NCBI GenBank assembly: GCA_963621575.1
Contig: CAVFEH010000021.1
Coordinates: 1-34,109, forward strand
DNA length: 34,109 nucleotides
From: UBA1724 sp963621575
Lineage (GTDB): Bacteria; Verrucomicrobiota; Lentisphaeria; Oligosphaerales; Oligosphaeraceae
Reading direction: 5' to 3'
Of the stretch, positions 24,029 through 31,634 are shown one piece after another (the stretch's first letter is position 1; every line of letters starts with the position of its first letter). The position numbers were made by a program, and so were the translations under genes. Under the pieces are notes generated by a model. It saw only the letters and a program-made list of their open reading frames with translations. It had not been told where the DNA came from and searched no databases.

Positions 24029-24961
24029 ATGAAAGAAGAGACGAAGAAGAAGAATGTTGCCCGCCACTGGCCCGTGGTGTTGCTGGCCCTGGTGGTGGTG
24101 GCCGTCTTCCTGGTGGTCATGGTCACTTTCCAGGTGAAGGAGACCGAATACGCCTTGCTGAAGACCTACTCCGGTGAATTGGTGGAGTACAAGAGCGGCC
24201 TTCATTTCCGCTGGCCCTTCGTGAATTCCATTTGGCGCCACGACAAGCGCATCCAGTGCTACGAGTTGGCCGTGGGGCATGACGAGCAGTACATGACCCG
24301 CGACAACCAGCAGATCGTGATCTCCACCTACGTGCTCTGGAAGGTGGGCGACCCCGTCCAGTTCCTCCGCTCCCTGGATTCCACAGAGGCCGCCGAGCGC
24401 AAGATCTCCGACGAGGTCCGCGGCGCCCGCTCCGCTGTCATCTCCCGCTACGCCTTTTCCGAGATGGTCTCCGAGCAGGATGGCGTCAGCGTCCTGGAGA
24501 AGATCGAGGACGAGATGCGCGACGCCATCCACGACAGCGTCCTGGAGAAGTTCGGTGTGGACATCGTGCGCATTGGCTTCCGGCAGCTGGGCTTCCCCGC
24601 CGCCGTGACCCAGAACATCTTCGCCGCCATGGTCTCCGAGCGAGAGGCCAAGGCCCGCCGCTTTGAGGTGGAGGGTCAGGCCGAGGCCGAGAAGATCCGC
24701 AACGACGCCAACACCCAGGCCCAGAAGATGCTTTCCAAGGCCCAGGCCGAGGCCACCAAGATCCGTGGCGAGGGCGATGCCCAGGCTGCCGAGGCCTATC
24801 GGGTCTTCGCCCAGAATCCCGAGCTGGCCAGCTTCCTGCGGAACCTGGATGCTCTGAAGGGCTCCCTCGGGGAGAAGGACACCCTCATTCTGGACACCAC
24901 CACCGCTCCTTTTAATCTGCTGACGCCCGACGCCCTGGACTTCCTCCAGAAGGACCGTTAG
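24029..24961 (+). CDS. SPFH protein, HflC-like
   Basis: A 310-residue SPFH protein with a single N-terminal TM (14-34) and the rest periplasmic by analogy with E. coli HflC. The core (KETEYALLKTYSGELVEYKSGLHFRWPF) and the helical region (SEREAKARRFEVEGQAEAEKIRNDA onwards) follow HflC closely, including the RGEGDAQAAEAY and FLRNLDALK blocks. HflC pairs with HflK and forms a cage around the FtsH protease in E. coli. Here it lies between two HflK-like genes. AGGA lies 7 nt before the ATG at 24029; an upstream in-frame ATG (23999) would add ten residues. ftsH is not in the window. Confidence 0.87.
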   Translation: MKEETKKKNVARHWPVVLLALVVVAVFLVVMVTFQVKETEYALLKTYSGELVEYKSGLHFRWPFVNSIWRHDKRIQCYELAVGHDEQYMTRDNQQIVISTYVLWKVGDPVQFLRSLDSTEAAERKISDEVRGARSAVISRYAFSEMVSEQDGVSVLEKIEDEMRDAIHDSVLEKFGVDIVRIGFRQLGFPAAVTQNIFAAMVSEREAKARRFEVEGQAEAEKIRNDANTQAQKMLSKAQAEATKIRGEGDAQAAEAYRVFAQNPELASFLRNLDALKGSLGEKDTLILDTTTAPFNLLTPDALDFLQKDR

Positions 24962-24979
24962 CCCACGGAGACGAAGAAC

Positions 24980-26242
24980 ATGGCACCAGAGAATATCAAT
25001 TCCCAGAGACCGGCGACCGAGCCCCAGGCGTCCGGGATGGCAAGCCTCATGAGGATGCTGCGCATCCTCTTCTTCTGCTTCCTCACCCTGATTGTCGGCG
25101 TCTTCCTCTATTACTTCGTCTTCAGCGGAATCTTCCGCGTTGACGAGCAGTTCGAGGCCATGCAACTGCGCTTCGGCGTGCTTCAGAGGCACGAGACGGA
25201 CTTCGGGGCCTCCCCCATCCTCCAGAGCGGAAAGTGGTATTGGTCCTTTCCGTATCCGGTGGACGAGGTCATCATGGTCCCCGCCAACAAGTCCATCTCC
25301 GTCTCCACCGGAAACACCTTCAAGGCCTGGATCAATCCCGCCGGCGTGGTGAATTCCTCCACGGGGCGCGAGCTGCGCAACGGCGTCGACGGGTATTTGG
25401 TCTCCGGCGACATGCACATCTTCCACGCGGAGTGGTCCGTCTCCTATCGGGTCGAGGATCCCGCCAGCTACTACCTGAACTTCTACAACGACACCAAGAC
25501 GCCCTCCAGCTCCGTGCTGCCCTCCTCCGAACAGGTGAAGCGTCAGGAGCGCCTCCGCGGACACGAGCTCATCATCCGGAATCTCCTCTCCGACGCGGTC
25601 CTCTCCGAGACCGCTTCCTGGAACACCGAGGAGCTCATCCGCGCCAGCCGGACGGTGGTCGGCGAGGATGGCGCCGCCTCCACGGTTCGCCTTGAGGACC
25701 GGGTCCGCGCCCGCATGGAGCGCATGGTGGAGAAGATCCGCCTGGGCATCCAGCTGCAGAGTGTGAACCTGGTGGGGATCTATCAGCCCCCCGCGGCCGC
25801 CCTCCAGGCTTTCAACCAGGTAAACGCCAGCGAGCGGAACCGCCAGGTGCAGATTCAGAACGCCCAGACCTACGCCAATCAGGTGCAGGCCCAGGCCAGC
25901 GCATCCTGTGACCGGCTGGTAAACGAGGCCCGCGCCTATCAGGAAACCGTGGTCAGCGACCTTACCGCACAGGCGCAGTATTTCTCCTCCATCCAGGCCG
26001 AGTACGCAAAGAACCCCCGCTCCACCCTCACCGTGCTCTACGCCAACGCCATCCGCGACATGCTCCAGAAGGTGCCCAACAAATACGTCCTGCACCAGAC
26101 GCCGAAGGGAGTCCAGCAGGAGCTCCGGCTCCAGATCTCCCAGATTCCCGACGAGGCGCCCCGCGCTGACGAATCCTACCAGGCGCCCTCCTCCGCCCAG
26201 CAGGGCACCGTCGACGCGCCCGCCGCTTCTCCCGCGCAGTAG
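24980..26242 (+). CDS. SPFH protein, HflK-like
   Basis: A 420-residue SPFH protein. A short cytoplasmic N-terminus (1-27) is followed by one TM (28-48). The SPFH domain starts VDEQFEAMQLRFGVLQRHETDFGASPIL. A long helical region (about 230-350; NRQVQIQNAQTYANQVQAQASASCDRLVNEARAYQ) matches HflK, and a Pro/Ala/Gln-rich tail ends the protein. It starts 18 nt after the HflC-like gene, with GGAG as ribosome site. It is probably the HflK partner of the upstream HflC-like protein, leaving the polytopic SPFH protein as an additional third member. Confidence 0.82.
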   Translation: MAPENINSQRPATEPQASGMASLMRMLRILFFCFLTLIVGVFLYYFVFSGIFRVDEQFEAMQLRFGVLQRHETDFGASPILQSGKWYWSFPYPVDEVIMVPANKSISVSTGNTFKAWINPAGVVNSSTGRELRNGVDGYLVSGDMHIFHAEWSVSYRVEDPASYYLNFYNDTKTPSSSVLPSSEQVKRQERLRGHELIIRNLLSDAVLSETASWNTEELIRASRTVVGEDGAASTVRLEDRVRARMERMVEKIRLGIQLQSVNLVGIYQPPAAALQAFNQVNASERNRQVQIQNAQTYANQVQAQASASCDRLVNEARAYQETVVSDLTAQAQYFSSIQAEYAKNPRSTLTVLYANAIRDMLQKVPNKYVLHQTPKGVQQELRLQISQIPDEAPRADESYQAPSSAQQGTVDAPAASPAQ

Positions 26243-26307
26243 CGTAGGACGACCGTTGCGGAAGACCCAAGGCCCAAACATTTTCATTCGAACCCAACAA
26301 GGCTTTC

Positions 26308-28281
26308 ATGGAAGAACCCATTTCTAAAAATAACAGCGTTCCGAAGCGCGCCTCGGTCACACGGGTGACTCGCTCGGACATGGGGCGTCTCGGCGCCGCG
26401 CTTTTCGGCGGCATCCTGGTGCTGGACTCCTACCTGGCGGGACTCCTCTTCGGGGGCAGGATCGACCGGTTCACCATGGATCTCTTCGCACTGGTGGGCG
26501 CAGTGATCCTCTCCGTTCCCATCTTCTGGGAGGCAGCCCGCGATCTCTTCCGGGGCGTGGTGGGCATGAATGAGCTGGTGGCCCTGGCGCTGCTGGGCGC
26601 CTTCGCCTCCGGACCCACGAACTACCGCACAGCCGGCGCCGTGGCCTTCTTCATGCTTGTCTCCATCACCATCGAGAAGCGCACCGCCATCGGCGCGGAG
26701 GCCGCCATCGAGGCCGTGGTGAGGATGACTCCCCGCACCGCCCGCCGCGTCCGGGAGGATGGCACCGAGGAAAAGTGCGACGCCATCCAGGATCTCCAGC
26801 TGGGGGACGTCTGCCGCGTGCGACCCGGTGAGAACTTCCCCGCCGACGGAAAGATCATCCAGGGCGTCTCCACTGTCAACCAGGCTTCCATCACGGGGGA
26901 ATCCCTTCCCACTGACAAGGGGGTGGACGACGAGGTCTACGCCGGAACCCTGAACCTGACCGGTCTTGTGGACTTCAAGGTCACCCGGAAGGGCACGGAC
27001 ACCACTCTTGGAAAGGTCCGGAACCTCATCGCGGACGCCGAGCAGTCCAAGATGCCCATCCAGCGGATGATTGACCAATACATCGGCTACTACACTCCCG
27101 TGGTCCTTATGATCGCCGGGCTGACGTGGTTTGTCACCCGCGACATGAGCCGCGTCATCGCCGTGCTGGTCATGGCCGTGCCAGCCGCCCTGGTGTTGGC
27201 GCATCCCTCTGCCGTCATCGCCGCCATCTCCGCCGCCTCCCGACTGGGTATCCTGATCAAGGATGTCTCCCAGATTGAACTGGTGGCGCGCATCAAGGCA
27301 ATCATTTTCGACAAGACCGGAACCCTCACCGAGGGCAACCTGGAGGTTTCCCGGCTGGAGCCTGTGCAGGATGTGGATTTGGCCCAGCTCGTCCAGATCG
27401 CGGTTTCCGTGGAACACCACTCCAACCACCCCACGGCAGTCGCCATCAAGAAGTTGGCCGCCAAGGTGGGCATCGACGTGGTTGTGCCCGAGAAGTATGA
27501 AGAGGTGGCAGGCAAGGGTGTTTCTGCTGTTGTCGACGGCCGGCAGTGCTTCGTGGGCCGCTCCTCCTGGCTTGCCGAGGAGGGCATTGATGTGGCCGCC
27601 CTTGAGGAGAGCCGCCAGAGCGTGGCCAAGGAGGGAATGTCCATTGTCTGCGTCGCCTGCGAAGGGAAGGCCCTGGGATGGGTCGGCCTCCAGGATGCCA
27701 TACGTGCCGTTTCCGCCGATGCCATCGCCGGGCTGAAGGAGATGGGCGTGGAGCATTGCTGCATGGTCACCGGTGACAACCAGCAAGTGGCCGATGTGGT
27801 GGCCCGCAAGATCGGCATCACCGAGGTCTATGCCGGATGCCTTCCGGAAGAGAAGGCGAAGGTGGTGGCCGAGATGAAGAAGGCCGGCAACATCGTCGCC
27901 GTGGTGGGCGATGGCGTCAACGACGCGCCCGCCTTGGCCGCCGGCGACATCGGCATGGCCATGGGAGCTTTCGGCAGCGACATCGCTGTCCAGTCCGCCT
28001 CCGTGGCCCTCATGAACAACGATTTGCGCCGCATCCCCTTCTTCATTGGATTGGCACGGCAGACCCGCGTCCTCATGGGACAAAACCTGGCGGTGGGATT
28101 GACCTTCATCATCGTCGGCGTCTACTTCGCCATTTCCGGCGACCTGGGCCCCATCGGCGCCGCCCTGATCCACACGGTCTCCAGTCTTCTGGTGATCTTC
28201 AACAGCGCCCGTCTCGTGCGGTCCGGTGAGAACCTGAATTCCGCCGCGGAGGCAGCCGAGGCATTGGATGTCCAAGAGTGA
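26308..28281 (+). CDS. P1B-like P-type ATPase lacking the CPC/SPC metal motif
   Basis: A 657-residue P-type ATPase with about eight TM segments (28-48, 58-76, 86-104, 108-122, 262-280, 283-305, 594-612, 615-632), the P1B layout. All catalytic motifs are intact: TGES (196-199), DKTGT with phosphorylated Asp335, the SNHP nucleotide motif (372-375) and GDGVNDAPAL (534-543). There is no N-terminal HMA metal-binding domain. The key TM motif, CPC or SPC in heavy-metal pumps, reads Val291-Pro292-Ala293, followed by AHP (His299). Another intramembrane His (622) is in LIHTVSSLLVIFNSARL, the place of the HEGGT-type motif of P1B-4. So the enzyme should pump something, but probably not a thiolate-bound metal. 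It is fourth in the SPFH operon, 65 nt after the HflK-like gene; the AAGG ribosome site is weak. Confidence 0.88.
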   Translation: MEEPISKNNSVPKRASVTRVTRSDMGRLGAALFGGILVLDSYLAGLLFGGRIDRFTMDLFALVGAVILSVPIFWEAARDLFRGVVGMNELVALALLGAFASGPTNYRTAGAVAFFMLVSITIEKRTAIGAEAAIEAVVRMTPRTARRVREDGTEEKCDAIQDLQLGDVCRVRPGENFPADGKIIQGVSTVNQASITGESLPTDKGVDDEVYAGTLNLTGLVDFKVTRKGTDTTLGKVRNLIADAEQSKMPIQRMIDQYIGYYTPVVLMIAGLTWFVTRDMSRVIAVLVMAVPAALVLAHPSAVIAAISAASRLGILIKDVSQIELVARIKAIIFDKTGTLTEGNLEVSRLEPVQDVDLAQLVQIAVSVEHHSNHPTAVAIKKLAAKVGIDVVVPEKYEEVAGKGVSAVVDGRQCFVGRSSWLAEEGIDVAALEESRQSVAKEGMSIVCVACEGKALGWVGLQDAIRAVSADAIAGLKEMGVEHCCMVTGDNQQVADVVARKIGITEVYAGCLPEEKAKVVAEMKKAGNIVAVVGDGVNDAPALAAGDIGMAMGAFGSDIAVQSASVALMNNDLRRIPFFIGLARQTRVLMGQNLAVGLTFIIVGVYFAISGDLGPIGAALIHTVSSLLVIFNSARLVRSGENLNSAAEAAEALDVQE

Positions 28282-28335
28282 AAGAGAATCCCCCACACGC
28301 CCTTTTGATCATACCCCACACAGGAAGAACCAACC

Positions 28336-29550
28336 ATGGCTGAAGAGAAGAAAGAAGAAATGGTGGTAGAGGCCATCGGCCTGACCAAGATCTTCAAGGA
28401 TTTCTGGAATCGTCCGAAGGCACGCGCCGTCAATGGCTTGAACCTTCAGATTCGGAAGGGAGAGGTGTTTGGCCTGCTGGGGCCCAATGGTTCCGGCAAG
28501 TCCACCACCATCAAGATGATCCTGGGGCTCCTCTATCCCACCCGCGGCGAACTGCGGGTCTTTGGGCAGGACCCCCAGAATGTGGCCATCAAGAGCCGCA
28601 TCGGCTATCTCCCTGAGGAGACTTACCTCTATAAGTACCTCACTGCCGCCGAAACCCTCGACTTCTACGGCGCACTCTTCGGACTGGATGCCCAGCAGCG
28701 CAAGGAACGCTCCGGACAGCTCCTGGAAATGGTCGGACTGGCGCACGCCGTCGACCGGCCCGTGGGGGAGTTCTCCAAGGGAATGGCGCGCCGCATTGGC
28801 CTGGCACAGGCATTGGTCAATGACCCCGATTTGGTCATTCTCGACGAGCCCACGAGCGGATTGGATCCCATTGGATGCCGCGAGGTCAAGGATGTGATCC
28901 GGCTGCTGGCCAGCCGCGGCAAGACCGTCATCCTCTGCAGCCACCTGCTGGCGGATGTCCAGGATGTCTGCGAACGCGTCGTGGTCCTCTACGGTGGACA
29001 GATCCGCGCCGAGGGGATGCTGGACGACATTCTCCGCGAAGAGGACAAGACTCAGATTGTCACTCCCAGACTCTCTCCCGAGACCGTCGCCGAACTGCGC
29101 CAGTTCTTTGCCGCCCACGGCGTCAAGGATTTGGACCGTGTGAAGGTGGACTATCCCGGGCGGGATCTGGAGGACTTCTTCCTGGAGGTCGTTCGCAAGG
29201 CCACCGAGCAGAATGTCTCCACCGCCGGCGCCCATGCCCCCGGTGCCATGCCCGAGTATCTGCAGGGTGGGGCCGGTGCTCCCTCCGGCGTGGATCTCCT
29301 CAAGTCTCTGCAGGGTGACCGCGAGGCGGATGCCCGGAAGGCCGAGGCTGCCAAGGCGGAGGCGCAGTTGCGCGCCGCCAAGGAGGCGAAGGATGCCGAG
29401 AAGCAGAAGGCCCTGGAGGGCCTGAAGGGCCAGGCGGAGCCCACTGCCGCCGAGGAGGCCGCCGCCCAGAAGGCCGCCCGCGAGGAAGAGGACGCCCGGG
29501 CCCGCGAGGAGCTCAATCAGAAGCTCGCCGGCCTCAATCTCAAAAAGTAG
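28336..29550 (+). CDS. ABC transporter ATP-binding protein with charged C-terminal tail
   Basis: A 404-residue ABC ATPase of the ABC-2/multidrug type. Walker A GPNGSGKST (49-57), the Q-loop replaced by the YLPEE stretch (91-95), signature FSKGM (146-150), Walker B DLVILDEPTSGLDP (165-178) and H-loop His203 are visible. The nucleotide-binding domain ends near 240. The rest is an extension; residues 325-400 are almost entirely Ala, Lys, Glu, Gln and Arg and look helical or coiled-coil. No permease gene follows; a terminator lies 11 nt after the stop and the next gene is ruvC. The partner membrane subunit must be elsewhere, or the ATPase acts with the SPFH or P-ATPase proteins. CAGGAA is the ribosome site. 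Confidence 0.85.
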   Translation: MAEEKKEEMVVEAIGLTKIFKDFWNRPKARAVNGLNLQIRKGEVFGLLGPNGSGKSTTIKMILGLLYPTRGELRVFGQDPQNVAIKSRIGYLPEETYLYKYLTAAETLDFYGALFGLDAQQRKERSGQLLEMVGLAHAVDRPVGEFSKGMARRIGLAQALVNDPDLVILDEPTSGLDPIGCREVKDVIRLLASRGKTVILCSHLLADVQDVCERVVVLYGGQIRAEGMLDDILREEDKTQIVTPRLSPETVAELRQFFAAHGVKDLDRVKVDYPGRDLEDFFLEVVRKATEQNVSTAGAHAPGAMPEYLQGGAGAPSGVDLLKSLQGDREADARKAEAAKAEAQLRAAKEAKDAEKQKALEGLKGQAEPTAAEEAAAQKAAREEEDARAREELNQKLAGLNLKK

Positions 29551-29561
29551 CAGCCTTGCTT

Positions 29562-29593
29562 GTTCCCCCGGATTCCCTCCGGGGGAACTTTTT
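29562..29593 (+). terminator. Strong intrinsic terminator of the SPFH-ATPase operon
   Basis: A perfect 11-bp stem, GTTCCCCCGGA (29562-29572) with TCCGGGGGAAC (29578-29588), a TTCCC loop and a five-T run. With the groEL terminator it bounds the five genes at 21977-29550. Confidence 0.95.
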
Positions 29594-29605
29594 GCTTTCA
29601 CGGCC

Positions 29606-30274
29606 ATGGGGGTGAAAAACGACGACAAGCTCCAGGCGCTTTTGGCGGCTTCGGAGGCCCGGAAGCGGGGAGAGACTCCTGGTTCCTCCGGCAAGACGGG
29701 CTGGAAGGTGCTCAACCTGCCGCGCGCCCATGCACGGAGACAGGTCGTGGACTCCTGCGGCGCGGCGGAACGGGTGCGCATCCTGGGAATGGACACCGCA
29801 TTGCGCAAGACCGGCTGGGGAATCGTCGATGTCCAGGGGAAGAGGTGGTCCGCAGTGGACTGCGGGGTGGTCGTAAATCCTCCCAAGGCGTCCATCACCG
29901 ACTGCATGCGCCACCTCAACAATGCCATCAAGGGGCTCATTGAACGGTATTCCCCCGACTCTGTCGCCATTGAGGGTGGCTTCTACTGCCGGAATGCACG
30001 CACCGCCATCGTTCTGGGCACCGCCCGCGGTGCCGTCCTGGGGGTCCTGGCGGAGGCGCAGCTCCCCGTCTACGAATATGCGCCGCGCCGGGTGAAGCAG
30101 ACTGTGGCAGGCCGCGGGGACTCCTCCAAGGAGCAGGTGGCCCTCATGGTCTCCAAATTCCTGAAGATTCAGGTGGACAACCTGGCCAATGACTCCACCG
30201 ACGCCCTGGCTCTGGCAATCTGCCATGCAGCCGCCCTCATGAATCCCTCCGTGGAGCTGGAAAAGCCCCTCTAG
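29606..30274 (+). CDS. ruvC: Holliday junction resolvase RuvC
   Basis: A 222-residue RuvC that cleaves Holliday junctions in recombination repair. The four acidic active-site residues are present: Asp63 (LGMDTALRKTGWG), Glu123 (AIEGGF), Asp196 and Asp199 (DSTDALALAICH). Compared with typical RuvCs of about 160-175 residues it carries an N-terminal extension of about 56 residues, basic and low in hydrophobics, if the ATG at 29606 is used. A GTG at about 29746 would give the standard length. There is no Shine-Dalgarno at either. ruvA and ruvB are not adjacent. It starts right after the SPFH operon terminator and is followed by pyrD. Confidence 0.9.
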   Translation: MGVKNDDKLQALLAASEARKRGETPGSSGKTGWKVLNLPRAHARRQVVDSCGAAERVRILGMDTALRKTGWGIVDVQGKRWSAVDCGVVVNPPKASITDCMRHLNNAIKGLIERYSPDSVAIEGGFYCRNARTAIVLGTARGAVLGVLAEAQLPVYEYAPRRVKQTVAGRGDSSKEQVALMVSKFLKIQVDNLANDSTDALALAICHAAALMNPSVELEKPL

Positions 30275-30332
30275 AATCGTTTCCGGCCGAATCGCCCACC
30301 TCCCTTCATCTTCCCAACATCCGTCTGAAACT

Positions 30333-31256
30333 ATGGCCGACCTCTCTGTGAATCTGGGCGGAATCTTCCTGCGGAATCCCATTGTCACTGCCTCCGGCAC
30401 CTTTGGTTATGGCGAGGAATACGCCGCCTTGGTGCCTCCCGAACGGCAGGGCGCCATCACAGTGAAGGGCGTCTCACCCTTCGAGAACGCCGGAAATCCC
30501 ATGCCCCGCACCACCGAGGTCTACGGCGGCATTCTCAACGCCATCGGCTTGGAAAACCCCGGCATCGAGAAGTTCATCCACGATCCCCGATATCTACCGC
30601 GGCTGCGCACTCTGGACTGCCCCGTTTTCGTGAATATCTGGGGACGCACCATTGAGCAGTATGGCGAGGTGGCCGCGCGTCTGGAGGCGGAGAGGGAGGG
30701 CATCTCCGCCCTGGAGGTGAATATATCCTGCCCCAACGTGAAGGCTGGCGGCATTGCCTTCGGCACGGATCCCGTCCAAGCCGCGAAGGTGGTTTCCGCA
30801 GTCCGGAGGGCCACCACCCTCCCCGTTATCACGAAGCTTTCCCCGAACGTCGCGCACATCGGTGATTTCGCGAAGGCCGTGGTGGACGCCGGCAGCGACA
30901 TGGTTTCCCTCATCAACACCCTTACCGGACTTGCCATCGATCTGGAGACGCGCCACAGCAAGCTGGCGAATTTCACGGGCGGATTCTCCGGCCCCGCCCT
31001 GAAGCCAGTGGCGCTGCTGAAGGTCTACGAGGCGCACCAGGCAGTCCCCAATACGCCCGTTATCGGCATGGGCGGCGTCTGCAACGGCAGGGATGCCCTG
31101 GAATTCATGATGGCAGGCGCTACCGCCGTGGGCGTGGGAACCTCTATCTTTGCCAATCCGAAATGTCTCCTTACCATTCCCGAGGAGATGAACCAGTGGC
31201 TGGACGCCCACAGTGTCGCGAAGGCCTCCGATCTCATCGGGACGCTTCAGCGGTAG
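30333..31256 (+). CDS. pyrD: Dihydroorotate dehydrogenase, class 1B catalytic subunit
   Basis: A 307-residue FMN enzyme of pyrimidine synthesis. The catalytic base is Cys133 in VNISCPNVKAGG, which marks class 1 (class 2 uses Ser). Lys45 (TVKGVSP) and the FMN-phosphate site GMGGVCNGRDALEFMMAGATAVGVGT are present. The length and the NxxG pattern place it in the class 1B (PyrDB) group, which works with the PyrK electron-transfer subunit and NAD+. pyrK is not adjacent. No N-terminal membrane helix is present, so it is cytoplasmic. No Shine-Dalgarno is seen before the ATG. A probable terminator follows. Confidence 0.95.
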   Translation: MADLSVNLGGIFLRNPIVTASGTFGYGEEYAALVPPERQGAITVKGVSPFENAGNPMPRTTEVYGGILNAIGLENPGIEKFIHDPRYLPRLRTLDCPVFVNIWGRTIEQYGEVAARLEAEREGISALEVNISCPNVKAGGIAFGTDPVQAAKVVSAVRRATTLPVITKLSPNVAHIGDFAKAVVDAGSDMVSLINTLTGLAIDLETRHSKLANFTGGFSGPALKPVALLKVYEAHQAVPNTPVIGMGGVCNGRDALEFMMAGATAVGVGTSIFANPKCLLTIPEEMNQWLDAHSVAKASDLIGTLQR

Positions 31257-31284
31257 CTTCCAAACTCAAAGATCCCGCGTGAAC

Positions 31285-31332
31285 CGGGCGGAACAGGGCG
31301 GCAAGTTGCCCTCTCCCGCCCGCTTCGTTTTT
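31285..31332 (+). terminator. Probable terminator after pyrD
   Basis: CGGGCGG (31285-31291) pairs with CCGCCCG (31316-31322), and an inner AGGGC/GCCCT stem-loop lies between them. CTTCGTTTTT follows. The T run is five bases after a short spacer, so efficiency is uncertain. Confidence 0.6.
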
Positions 31333-31387
31333 GGGGGGAGGCATGGAGTTCTCAATGGATGGAGAAGGGGTTCAAGAGTGTCTCTGT

Positions 31388-31416
31388 TTGTCGTGACATC
31401 TAGCTTGTTGTCATGA
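31388..31416 (+). repeat. Direct repeat TTGTC[G/A]TGA, 20-bp spacing (operator-like)
   Basis: TTGTCGTGA (31388-31396) and TTGTCATGA (31408-31416) start exactly 20 nt apart, about two helical turns. The same stretch also reads as an inverted repeat (TCGTGACA with TGTCATGA). It lies in the 378-nt gap between pyrD and the PHP-like gene, which is AT-richer than its surroundings and has no gene that I can support. I could not identify a matching -10 box. Confidence 0.45.
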
Positions 31417-31634
31417 ATTTACGTGATTGATAGGAGGCATTTTTTCAAAATAAGGCCTTTTGAGGTTGTCTTGGGCATGGCACCGGCAGTGTTCCGGGGT
31501 AAATTATTGGCGTTTCGTGTTGGGGGAAACGATTGGATCCTATGTGGGTTCTGAGTATCCAGGCCCCCTCTCGCTTCCCTGCGCTCCCGTCCCGAAGTGT
31601 CCCCGTGCCTTCCATTGTGTCCTCCTTTCGCCTT

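Noticed and set aside
26243..26275. GG...TTGC match before the P-type ATPase (GGACGACCGTTGC)
   Set aside because: Spacing is 9 nt and the gene is inside an operon with no terminator upstream, so a promoter here is not supported.
24014..28296. Two long - strand open frames (757 and 670 codons) opposite the SPFH and P-ATPase genes
   Set aside because: Same composition artefact; no motifs, and the + strand genes fully account for the region.
31257..31634. Small open frames in the pyrD-PHP gap (for example 31213-31416)
   Set aside because: They read through the pyrD end and terminator or show low-complexity Ser/Pro/Arg products, without ribosome sites or motifs.
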